From JAHFHB01 sp964393875 (lineage in GTDB: Bacteria > Omnitrophota > Omnitrophia > Omnitrophales > Aquincolibacteriaceae): 8,532 nucleotides of DNA. The notes under the pieces were generated by a model, which had not been told where the DNA came from, did not search any database, and saw only the letters and a list, made by a program, of their open reading frames with translations. A program made the translations under genes and the position numbers. The stretch covers positions 1 to 8,532 of the forward strand of contig CAYMUZ010000030.1 in assembly GCA_964393875.1 (NCBI GenBank), written 5' to 3'. Shown here piece after piece: positions 1 through 5,131 of the stretch (its first letter is position 1; every line of letters begins with the position of its first letter).

Positions 1-43
1 TGGATGTTTGACGATGACGGCTTTTCAGACGAAGGGGAATGAG

Positions 44-445
44 ATGTTGGATTCAAAGACACTCAGCGTTTCGATTCAGAGTTCGCCTATGAAGGTTTAT
101 GATTTTGTTTCTAATCCTGAGAATTTGCCGCTTTGGGCCACGACGTTTGTGCGCTCCGTCAAACAGGTCAATGGGGAGTGGATCATCGAGACGGACAAGG
201 GGCCGGCGAAAATCCATATCGCGGAAAAGAATGAGTATGGCATTCTGGACCACACCGTTTATCCTGGGAGCGGGGCATCGATTTATGTGCCCATGCGCGT
301 GGTTGCTAATGGCAGCGGCTGTACGGTTTTGTTTACGCTGTTTCAGCAGCGGGGGATGTCGGACCTCGATTTTGCCGCAGACTTGAACATGGTGACGCAG
401 GACCTTGCGACGTTGAAGAAGGTCATGGAACAACCGACACAATGA
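44..445 (+). CDS. SRPBCC/START-like fold protein (polyketide cyclase-like)
   Basis: Predicted 133-aa soluble protein. After a first beta strand (LSVSIQSSPMKVYDFVSNPENLPLW) it has the opening typical of the SRPBCC superfamily, in which a strand leads into two short helices carrying a 'vydfvsdpenlp.W' pattern. Alternating strands follow (WIIETDKGPAKIHI, CTVLFTLFQQ), and a long C-terminal helix (residues about 105-128) would close the ligand cavity. Family members bind hydrophobic ligands or act as cyclases or stress proteins; the ligand cannot be read from sequence. I chose ATG 44 because GAAGGGG lies 6-7 bases upstream; an in-frame TTG at 8 and ATG at 14 would give a longer N-terminus that does not belong to the fold. 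The stop overlaps the next gene by four bases (ATGA), so they are probably cotranscribed. The fold call is fairly secure, the function is not. Confidence 0.75.
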   Translation: MLDSKTLSVSIQSSPMKVYDFVSNPENLPLWATTFVRSVKQVNGEWIIETDKGPAKIHIAEKNEYGILDHTVYPGSGASIYVPMRVVANGSGCTVLFTLFQQRGMSDLDFAADLNMVTQDLATLKKVMEQPTQ

Positions 446-591
446 TCAGAAAATTGAAGATGGGGCAATACCGCCTTTATTCGCGTAAGAAGAACCCCAA
501 GACCGGCAAACGCAGGAACCTTGGTACGTTTTCATCGCTTGCTACCGCCAAGAAACATGAGCGGGCGGTGCAGTATTTTAAGCGGCATTAA
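442..591 (+). CDS. Small basic protein, integrase arm/AP2-like DNA-binding fold candidate
   Basis: A 49-aa, strongly basic protein (about 16 Lys/Arg). Its ATG overlaps the upstream SRPBCC stop in an ATGA, which supports real translation by coupling. The order is a strand (GQYRLYSRKKN), a turn (PKTGKRRN), a strand (LGTFSSLAT) and a helix (AKKHERAVQYFKRH). This resembles the arm-type or AP2-like N-terminal domain of tyrosine recombinases, where a three-stranded sheet with a 'TGKRR..LGTF.t...A' pattern packs on one helix. No recombinase catalytic domain follows, so it would be a stand-alone domain. The family resemblance is my inference from the pattern. It could instead be a conserved small protein of unknown role or a nucleic-acid-binding accessory peptide. 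Confidence 0.7.
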   Translation: MIRKLKMGQYRLYSRKKNPKTGKRRNLGTFSSLATAKKHERAVQYFKRH

Positions 592-636
592 AAGCTGAAA
601 TTGCCACGTCGCGGATTCCTTTGCAGCGAAAATTAC

Positions 637-669
637 CCCTCACCCTAACCCTCTCCCAGAGGGAGAGGG
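637..669. repeat. CCCTCACCC-type intergenic hairpin repeat, copy A
   Basis: CCCTCACCCTAA is followed by a perfect 9-bp stem, CCCTCTCCC (649-657) and GGGAGAGGG (661-669), with loop AGA. A second copy lies at 1884-1918, and both are preceded by the same TGCAGCGAA nonamer (622-630 and 1874-1882). Repeats of this look are widespread in bacterial intergenic regions. Here it sits 45 bp after the small basic gene and might act as a transcription end or mRNA-stabilising stem. No run of T follows, so a classical intrinsic terminator is not supported. Confidence 0.8.
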
Positions 670-805
670 GAAAGCATTTAGATTTATCCCCACTCAACTT
701 TCCTCTGTAAACGAAAGAAGAAAAAACCACGATATTTTTTACGCAGCCACCCTTTGATATATGATATATTATAAATATAAATTTATTTTTAAATTAATCT
801 GTAAT

Positions 806-836
806 TTAACAATTGTGTATACAAACGTACTATGCT
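806..836 (+). promoter_or_regulatory. Toxin-antitoxin promoter with palindromic operator candidate
   Basis: In an AT-rich stretch, TTAACA (806-811) and TATGCT (831-836) could be -35 and -10 boxes with a long 19-bp spacer. Between them lies the perfect 8-bp palindrome TGTATACA (816-823). Ribbon-helix-helix antitoxins usually repress their own operon by binding short palindromes between the promoter boxes, so this is a natural operator candidate. If TATGCT is the true -10, the ATG at 832 would lie inside it and translation would have to begin further down. The boxes are therefore tentative. Confidence 0.4.
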
Positions 837-1104
837 ACCCTTTTCTGCAGATACCGGAATTCGCTGGGATGAAGTTAAAAATCAACGTCTAAAGAAGGTG
901 CGAGGCGTTTCGTTTCAGGAGATTTTGAAAGGCAAAGTTATTAGAATTGAAGTGCACCCAACACGGAGAAGACAGAACCTTCTATACATTGATTACAAAC
1001 AATATGTCTGGCTGGTTCCTTTTGTTCAACAAGATAAAGAAGTATTTCTGAAGACTTTGTACCCGAGTCGAAAGCATACGAAGCTCTATAGGAGGACAGG
1101 ATGA
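832..1104 (+). CDS. BrnT-like type II toxin
   Basis: A 90-aa basic protein with the hallmarks of the small toxin family annotated as BrnT-like (RelE-type fold RNase). It has an N-terminal helix IRWDEVKNQRLKKVRGVSF (residues 10-28), a helix with EIL, paired strands LLYIDYKQYVWLVPFV (50-65), and the conserved end VFLKTLYPSRKHTKLY (71-86). In this family the toxin cleaves RNA and is neutralised by the DNA-binding antitoxin. The toxin comes first and its TGA overlaps the antitoxin ATG (1101-1104), giving translational coupling. The start is uncertain: ATG 832 has no visible Shine-Dalgarno, overlaps a possible -10 box, and adds about ten residues before the point where family resemblance begins (I10). 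Family assignment is from pattern memory, and the exact nuclease activity is inferred. Confidence 0.75.
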   Translation: MLPFSADTGIRWDEVKNQRLKKVRGVSFQEILKGKVIRIEVHPTRRRQNLLYIDYKQYVWLVPFVQQDKEVFLKTLYPSRKHTKLYRRTG

Positions 1105-1364
1105 GATTCCGTGGTCGTAGAATTAAATTAACAAGGCAGGAAAGAGAAATCGAAGAGGCTGCTTTAAGGGGAGAGTATGTTCCGGTTCCCAAAGAAGAGT
1201 TCGACCGGATTGTACGGGCCATTGAGGCGCGGCGGAAAAATTCTGTCCTGAATATCCGCATCAATAGCCAAGATTTAGAGAATCTCAAACAGAAGGCCGC
1301 TAAGCTTGGCGTAAAGTATCAAACCTTCATTGCTGAGATTCTGCACCGCGTTGCTAAGAATTAA
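1101..1364 (+). CDS. Ribbon-helix-helix (CopG/BrnA-like) antitoxin
   Basis: An 87-aa partner of the upstream toxin. The C-terminal half is a ribbon-helix-helix DNA-binding domain: strand VLNIRIN (49-55), helix SQDLENLKQKAAKLG (56-70), turn, then helix YQTFIAEILHRVAKN (73-87). The 'R/N-I-R-I-..-DLE.L...A...G..YQT.I..iLh' pattern is what this antitoxin group shows. The charged N-terminal half (residues 1-45) probably wraps the toxin, an arrangement opposite to antitoxins with N-terminal DNA-binding domains. A strong AGGAGG (1090-1095) sits five bases before ATG 1101, inside the toxin gene, which would favour antitoxin excess. It likely autorepresses through the palindrome at 816-823. Confidence 0.85.
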   Translation: MRFRGRRIKLTRQEREIEEAALRGEYVPVPKEEFDRIVRAIEARRKNSVLNIRINSQDLENLKQKAAKLGVKYQTFIAEILHRVAKN

Positions 1365-1372
1365 CTCCAAAG

Positions 1373-1591
1373 ATGAAGATTGAAGTTCGGGTTAAGCCCG
1401 GGGCAAAGCAGGATGGCGTTGAAAAAATGCCTGACGGGTGTTACCGCGTTAAAGTGAAGAGCCAGCCGCATGAGGGGAAAGCCAATGCGGCGGTGGTTGA
1501 ACTTTTGGCCGCCTATTTCAAGGTTCCGCGTTCTGCCGTTAGAATTGTCCGCGGACAGACCGGTCGTAGTAAGCTGATTGATATAGTATAA
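1373..1591 (+). CDS. DUF167/UPF0235 (YggU-like) family protein
   Basis: A 72-aa protein spanning the full UPF0235 domain. It shows the conserved start 'I.VRVKPGAKQDGV', then DGCYRVKVKSQPHEGKANAA (residues 21-40) with the family signature 'P.EGKAN', the helix VVELLAAYFKVPRSAV, and the closing strand IVRGQTGRSKLIDIV. The biochemical role of this widespread family is not established; it folds as a small alpha/beta protein, and in many genomes it sits beside YggT or cell-division genes. Here it follows the antitoxin by eight bases, which may be chance juxtaposition or read-through from the toxin-antitoxin promoter. There is no clear Shine-Dalgarno. Confidence 0.9.
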   Translation: MKIEVRVKPGAKQDGVEKMPDGCYRVKVKSQPHEGKANAAVVELLAAYFKVPRSAVRIVRGQTGRSKLIDIV

Positions 1592-1599
1592 AGGCTGAG

Positions 1600-1746
1600 A
1601 TTCTTTCCCCCTCCTTACCTCCCTCCGCCACTAACACGTCGGCGGACAAGCCGAAGAGCATGGGGGAGGAAGAAAGATGAACCGTCTCCATCAACCCGCC
1701 GGCCATTCCCGCCGATAATCATCTAGTCGACAACTAAAAAGGATCT
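1600..1746. other. Intergenic stretch with GC-rich imperfect hairpins
   Basis: This non-coding gap starts with a pyrimidine-rich arm TTCCCCCTCC (1605-1614) and has a purine-rich arm GGGGGAGGAA (1662-1671) that pairs with it at about eight of ten positions. Inside is a small stem TCGGC/GCCGA (1639-1643 and 1650-1654). The layout mimics the CCCTCACCC hairpin repeats at 637 and 1884 but with a different, degenerate sequence, so it may be a related or decayed element. The remaining part (1677-1746) holds no recognisable gene, only AAGGA (1739-1743), the ribosome-binding site of the next small ORF. Confidence 0.4.
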
Positions 1747-1749
1747 ATG

Positions 1750-1872
1750 ATGAAACAGACATCGAGTTTGGATACGTTGGTTTATGTAGTTGTGTGCATT
1801 CTTTCGCTGGGAACGATTTGGATTACGCGGATTGTGATCAGTCAGGCCATTCGCTGCGCGATTAAGGACTGA
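1750..1872 (+). CDS. 40-aa single-pass membrane peptide
   Basis: A small ORF with one clear hydrophobic segment, TLVYVVVCILSLGTIWI (residues 9-25 from this start), followed by a basic, amphipathic end TRIVISQAIRCAIKD. The N-terminus MKQTSSLD is short and polar. The AAGGA at 1739-1743 has better spacing (six bases) to ATG 1750 than to the adjacent in-frame ATG 1747, hence this start. It contains two cysteines, one in the membrane span and one near the C-terminus. It ends 50 bases before the six-cysteine exported protein, with a hairpin repeat between them. No family is recognised. The ribosome-binding site and clean membrane profile argue for a real gene, but short length leaves doubt. Confidence 0.6.
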   Translation: MKQTSSLDTLVYVVVCILSLGTIWITRIVISQAIRCAIKD

Positions 1873-1883
1873 ACTGCAGCGAA

Positions 1884-1918
1884 CCCTCACCCTAACCCTC
1901 TCCCTAGAAGGGAGAGGG
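1884..1918. repeat. CCCTCACCC-type intergenic hairpin repeat, copy B
   Basis: Same element as at 637-669: CCCTCACCCTAA followed by a 9-bp stem CCCTCTCCC (1896-1904) and GGGAGAGGG (1910-1918), here with the five-base loop TAGAA. The shared TGCAGCGAA nonamer lies directly upstream at 1874-1882. The 3' arm ends four bases before ATG 1923 and is the only purine-rich Shine-Dalgarno-like stretch for that gene, so the repeat seems to have been taken into the translation start region. Confidence 0.8.
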
Positions 1919-1922
1919 AAAC

Positions 1923-2222
1923 ATGTTACAATGGTCTATGAAAAAAATGATTGGGTTGACGATGATTGGGCTGCTTTTCGTGACGCCGGCATGGGCGGAC
2001 TACAAGGAAGTTTACAAGGCGAAGTATGACATTGCCCAACAGAAGTTTACTGAGGCTAAACAGGCCCAGGATACTGCCTACAAAGATTGCGTTGCCGCGC
2101 AACAGGAATGCCTTACCATGTGTGTGAAGGAGGCGTCAGGTCTGGAAAAGCCCGAGCCAAAGTGCAAGATGGATTGCGGCAGTGTAGGCGTTGGCTGCAA
2201 AAGTATGGAGGGAACCGCTTAA
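1923..2222 (+). CDS. Small exported protein with mirror-symmetric six-cysteine, twin CX3C motif
   Basis: A 99-aa protein with a signal peptide (basic KK, hydrophobic MIGLTMIGLLFVTPAWA, likely cut before DYKE at about residue 26). The mature part begins with a Lys/Gln/Ala-rich helix (YKEVYKAKYDIAQQKFTEAKQAQ). Six cysteines follow with spacing C-x6-C-x3-C-x13-C-x3-C-x6-C, which is symmetric about the loop EASGLEKPEPK. Two CX3C pairs on facing helices joined by a turn is the arrangement of alpha-hairpinin or twin-CX3C proteins, which form inter-helix disulfides. A periplasmic disulfide-bonded helical hairpin is therefore my inference, and metal binding is an alternative. Start ATG 1923 uses GGGAGAGGG from the repeat hairpin as ribosome-binding site; ATG 1938 (MKK) would give a more usual signal peptide but has no Shine-Dalgarno. 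The stop shares a base with the next start (TAATG). No known family is recognised. Confidence 0.8.
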   Translation: MLQWSMKKMIGLTMIGLLFVTPAWADYKEVYKAKYDIAQQKFTEAKQAQDTAYKDCVAAQQECLTMCVKEASGLEKPEPKCKMDCGSVGVGCKSMEGTA

Positions 2223-3256
2223 TGCGGCTCCTGATCACCGGTGGAGCAGGATTTCTTTCTTACCACGTTTGTCAGCTTTTAAGTCCCCGCTATTCCGAGA
2301 TTTTGGCGCTGGATGTCGCGCCCTTTGCTGAGAATGAATACCCCGCCAATGTCCGCTGTCTTAAAGCTGATGTGTGCGACCGTGACCGCCTGCTGGAATT
2401 GTCAAAAGGGGTGGACCATATTATCCACGCAGCGGCGGGGCTTCCGCTGTGCAGTTCAAAAGAGATATGGGATGTGAACGTTGCCGGGACCCGCAATGTT
2501 CTGGAGGCCGCGAAAAAGAATAATGCCGGACGGGTGGTTTATATTTCTTCAACCGCGGTTTATGGGGTGCCTAAGAAGAAGCCCATTGAAGAAGCGGATC
2601 CTTTGATTGGTGTCGGGCCTTATGGAGAAAGCAAGATAGCCGCCGAGAAACTCTGTGAGGAATACCGCCAAAAGGGCCTCTGCGTTTCCACCGTAAGGCC
2701 CAAAACGTTTATCGGCACAGGAAGACTGGGTGTTTTTCAGATCCTTTTCGATTGGGTGCAAAGCGGCAAACGCATTCCTATCATCGGCGCTGGAAAAAAC
2801 CGCTACCAGCTGCTCGAGGTCGAAGATTTGATCAATGCCATCGGGCGGCTTTTGAATGCGCCGGTCCAGGCGGCTAATGACACTTTTAATGTGGGGGCAG
2901 AGAAATTCGGGACGGTTGCTGACGACGTGGGGGGATTATGCGCTTATGCCGGTTCAGGCGCGCGCGTTATGCCGGTCCCGGCTGCGTTTGTGAAGTTACC
3001 GTTGCGGTTTTTTGAATTTCTGCATCTTTCACCGCTTTATAAGTGGGTTTATGAGACGGCGGACAAAGACTCTTTTGTTTCCATTGAGAAAATTCAGAAA
3101 ACCGTGCAATGGAAGCCGCGTTTCAGCAATCAGGAAGCCTTGATCCGGTCGTATCAATGGTACCGGGAGCACGCCGCCGATATGAGTAGCGCCGGAACAG
3201 GGCATAGAACTCCATGGAAACCGGGAATCCTGAAAATTATTAAAAAGTTTATGTAG
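2222..3256 (+). CDS. NAD-dependent epimerase/dehydratase, extended SDR family
   Basis: A 344-aa protein of typical length for extended short-chain dehydrogenases acting on nucleotide sugars or sterol-like substrates. The Rossmann start is RLLITGGAGFLS (residues 2-13), with acidic D31 closing strand 2 (prefers NAD over NADP). HIIHAAAG (66-73) and the NVAGT motif (86-90) follow. The catalytic set is T111 in STAVYG plus Y134 and K138 in PYGESK. The third glycine of the TGxxGxxG fingerprint is Ser13, which is uncommon. Substrate residues (VRPKTFIGTG, YQLLEVEDL) match the class, but the exact sugar or lipid cannot be fixed. ATG 2222 is preceded by GGAGGG (2207-2212) and overlaps the upstream stop by one base. 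An in-frame start at 2087 would only read through the other gene. Its 3' end overlaps the convergent minus-strand gene by 8 bp. Confidence 0.88.
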   Translation: MRLLITGGAGFLSYHVCQLLSPRYSEILALDVAPFAENEYPANVRCLKADVCDRDRLLELSKGVDHIIHAAAGLPLCSSKEIWDVNVAGTRNVLEAAKKNNAGRVVYISSTAVYGVPKKKPIEEADPLIGVGPYGESKIAAEKLCEEYRQKGLCVSTVRPKTFIGTGRLGVFQILFDWVQSGKRIPIIGAGKNRYQLLEVEDLINAIGRLLNAPVQAANDTFNVGAEKFGTVADDVGGLCAYAGSGARVMPVPAAFVKLPLRFFEFLHLSPLYKWVYETADKDSFVSIEKIQKTVQWKPRFSNQEALIRSYQWYREHAADMSSAGTGHRTPWKPGILKIIKKFM

Positions 3257-4424
3257 GCTGCAGGCGCTTGCGCACAAACTCGAAAAGAAACAGGAACAAG
3301 CCGAGCAGCGGGAAAGAATAATAGATAAGATGACAGTCCGTGTACATTTTAAAGCCTGCCGGGAAGACTAAAGCCATCAGGCCATAAGTCTTGAGCAGAA
3401 AGGCAGCCTGCGGGTCCTTGAGCCGGCGAGTGAGCCAAAAAAGCCCGACAATAATGCAGCTATACAGGCCATAAATCAACGAGGTGTTGACGGTTTTAAA
3501 GCCGAGCGAATGAAAAAGCACATTGATGTGATTAACGTAGTGACTGAGTGAAAAATCGTCAGTGGACGCCTCAAGCTGCGGGCTTTTACTCGTCAAAATA
3601 TTGTATGAGGACTCCCAGATCATGAGCGGAAATTCCACCAGGCTCCAGAAGAATACTTTTCCTGCCAAGCCGTAGATAAACAGAAATGCCCATGCCATTG
3701 CCAACGCAAATCCCGTGAGGGTTCGGACGAGACTTTTTCGCGAGACCGCCAGCAGCAACATAATGGGCAGGATTTTATCTGCAACGGCCAGGCCAAGGAA
3801 AAAACCGGCGCAGCCATATTGCTCAGTGCGGAATGAATAGATAAAAAGAGAGATAAAAACAAGTATGAAAATATTGCTGTTTTCCCACGCTAGGTTGGCG
3901 TTCAAGGAAAAATTAAGAACAGGAAGTAGGCAGAGAACGTAAAAAATACCGGTTGGAAATAGCGGGGACAGATTGTTTTTTGAAAAGATCCGCAAGTGGC
4001 TGCTCGCAACGATGATCAATGCCAGGGGAAAGGCGAAAACCTGAGCAAGATTATAAATTGTTGATGCGGGTTTTAGTTCAAAAAATAAAAAGGGCAAATA
4101 ATAAAAAGCACCGGTTGCCGGGTGGCTTTGAATGGTGGTAATTCCACGTTTTTTTAAAAAGGTAATTCTTTGCCGGACAGCGTCGATCCATCGCGTGTTT
4201 TCAATCGCAGAATCATCCCATTGCTGCAATTCCCGGAGGGCATCATGATACGAATCATGTCTAAAAAAAAGATTTTGTGAACAGGTGTAGTTATCCCAAA
4301 AGTCCCAGCCAGGATCTTTTTTAGCCAGCACGATAAGGCTGGAGAAGAGTAATCCCCCAAGGATCAATAGGCCCCCGCACCAAAGTCCGGCCAATTTCAG
4401 ATTTGTGAAGGAGCGAGTTTTCAC
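3249..4424 (-). CDS. GT87/DUF2029-like polytopic membrane glycosyltransferase candidate
   Basis: A 391-aa integral membrane protein with roughly nine to eleven hydrophobic spans: an N-terminal one (LAGLWCGGLLILGGLLFSSLIVLA), several in the middle (about residues 120-250) and a C-terminal group ending LLGLFLFLFEFV. A first extracytoplasmic loop after span 1 carries DPGWDFWDNYTCSQ, comparable to the acidic 'DF..Y' loop of GT-C type DUF2029/GT87 enzymes. These transfer sugars from polyprenyl-phosphate donors on the outer face of the membrane. HPATGAFYYLPFLF (100-113) also fits the family's 'hPP..Y.P' segment. The start is GTG 4424, overlapping the upstream stop as GTGA. The pair with the preceding extracytoplasmic-domain gene suggests a joint role in surface glycan or glycolipid assembly. 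Donor and acceptor are unknown. Confidence 0.65.
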   Translation of the reverse strand: MKTRSFTNLKLAGLWCGGLLILGGLLFSSLIVLAKKDPGWDFWDNYTCSQNLFFRHDSYHDALRELQQWDDSAIENTRWIDAVRQRITFLKKRGITTIQSHPATGAFYYLPFLFFELKPASTIYNLAQVFAFPLALIIVASSHLRIFSKNNLSPLFPTGIFYVLCLLPVLNFSLNANLAWENSNIFILVFISLFIYSFRTEQYGCAGFFLGLAVADKILPIMLLLAVSRKSLVRTLTGFALAMAWAFLFIYGLAGKVFFWSLVEFPLMIWESSYNILTSKSPQLEASTDDFSLSHYVNHINVLFHSLGFKTVNTSLIYGLYSCIIVGLFWLTRRLKDPQAAFLLKTYGLMALVFPAGFKMYTDCHLIYYSFPLLGLFLFLFEFVRKRLQPT

Positions 4425-4912
4425 GTTAAATACCCATCGACAAAGAAATGGTAAAATCCGTCATCATTACCAGCCAATGTCACTTCGATTTGGAGGGTCT
4501 CATTCGTGTCGTGCCGACCGGTTAAAAGAATCCGCTCGGAGGTAAGGCCTGGAGTGGGAAAGACCTCCTTTTCCAGGACCGTCTTAACGCCTATCGAAAC
4601 TTTTAACTTTATGCCTTCGATGGCTTGCGCATTATTTCTTATTTCATCCGAAAATCCATAAAATATTTGGATGGAGTTTTTTTGGGCCGGCAGTTTTCGG
4701 AAGATCAAGCGGCGAGTGGCTTTTAATTTTGGGTGAAAGAAGAGCCTGCCTTGAGGCCATTTTTTAAAAAAACCAACTTCCTTTTTAATCGTCATCCACT
4801 CCGGTTCCTCTTCAAAGGCTAATCCACGGCCTTTTAGCTGATAAGAAGATGGTTTAATAGAACCATTTCCAAAGTTGATTTCTGCGGAAGCGTCCTGCAA
4901 ATTGTCCGACAA
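4421..4912 (-). CDS. Uncharacterised beta-rich domain protein, probably 3' part of a frameshifted gene
   Basis: The open frame from TTG 4912 gives 163 aa without signal peptide: SDNLQDASAEINFGNGS, a charged middle (EEEPEWMTIKKEVGFFKKWPQ), strands such as RLIFRKLP, IQIFYGFSD, IKLKVSIG and LQIEVTLAG, and a short end FYHFFVDGYLT. It looks like a jelly-roll or carbohydrate-binding-like beta domain, but no family is recognised. A stop (TAG 4924-4922) lies four codons upstream, so the frame cannot extend as written. In the adjacent frame, ATG 5009 opens a clear signal-anchor that runs to 4925. Dropping one base at about 4922 would join both into a 195-aa membrane-anchored protein. I think the native start is 5009 and this frame is the body of a broken or misread gene. 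Its stop overlaps the GT87-like gene start by four bases (GTGA). Confidence 0.55.
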   Translation of the reverse strand: MSDNLQDASAEINFGNGSIKPSSYQLKGRGLAFEEEPEWMTIKKEVGFFKKWPQGRLFFHPKLKATRRLIFRKLPAQKNSIQIFYGFSDEIRNNAQAIEGIKLKVSIGVKTVLEKEVFPTPGLTSERILLTGRHDTNETLQIEVTLAGNDDGFYHFFVDGYLT

Positions 4913-5009
4913 AACATACGCCTAGATCATAAACGTACTGGAAGCGGATGTAATGGTAGGCGCTTAGAGCCAAAAGGACGCAAAAAAACGGGATTACGGC
5001 GCGCTTCAT
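4854..5009 (-). pseudogene. 5' part of frameshifted gene: signal-anchor segment
   Basis: ATG 5009 starts MKRAVIPFFCVLLALSAYH, a basic start plus hydrophobic core typical of a signal anchor, followed by YIRFQYVYD. Beyond codon 29 the frame gives GVCFVGQFAGRFRRNQLWKW and stops at TAA 4856-4854. That tail has no resemblance to a domain and is antiphase with the beta-domain frame. Skipping one base at 4922 (CTA then GCG) yields YDLAYVLSDNLQD and continues to 4421. The break may be a real mutation or a consensus error. A small stand-alone 51-aa membrane peptide is possible but less likely. Confidence 0.5.
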
Positions 5010-5079
5010 GCAAAGTATGATAATTTATACGCACAAAAATTGGTATCGATATTCTTGCGGTTCCTGCCGACAATTCTAG

Positions 5080-5106
5080 GCATGTCCACGGGAACCCGTG
5101 GCATGC
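5080..5106. promoter_or_regulatory. Strong dyad in leader of the CKGAG-repeat gene
   Basis: Perfect arms CCACGGG (5086-5092) and CCCGTGG (5095-5101) are separated by AA. The symmetry continues as GCATG (5080-5084) and CATGC (5102-5106) with one extra T at 5085. As DNA it is a near-continuous 24-bp dyad suited to a dimeric regulator. As RNA it would fold with a GAAC tetraloop. It ends 15 bases before the AAGGAA ribosome-binding site at 5121-5126. Because the minus-strand gene starts at about 5009, it sits in a divergent intergenic region and could control either direction. Confidence 0.6.
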
Positions 5107-5131
5107 AAAGCTAACCACGAAAGGAAATTTC

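Noticed and set aside
637..669. Intrinsic terminator after the small basic gene
   Set aside because: The stem is strong but no T run follows, and the same hairpin is found before a start codon at 1884, so it behaves as a repeat rather than a terminator.
941..1288. Minus-strand ORF across the toxin-antitoxin pair
   Set aside because: It is antisense to two well-supported overlapping genes and shows no domain or ribosome-binding site.
2087..2221. N-terminal extension of the epimerase frame back to 2087
   Set aside because: It lies fully inside the six-cysteine gene in another frame, gives an Arg/Gly-rich sequence with no domain, and the Rossmann strand begins exactly at ATG 2222 with a GGAGGG ribosome-binding site.
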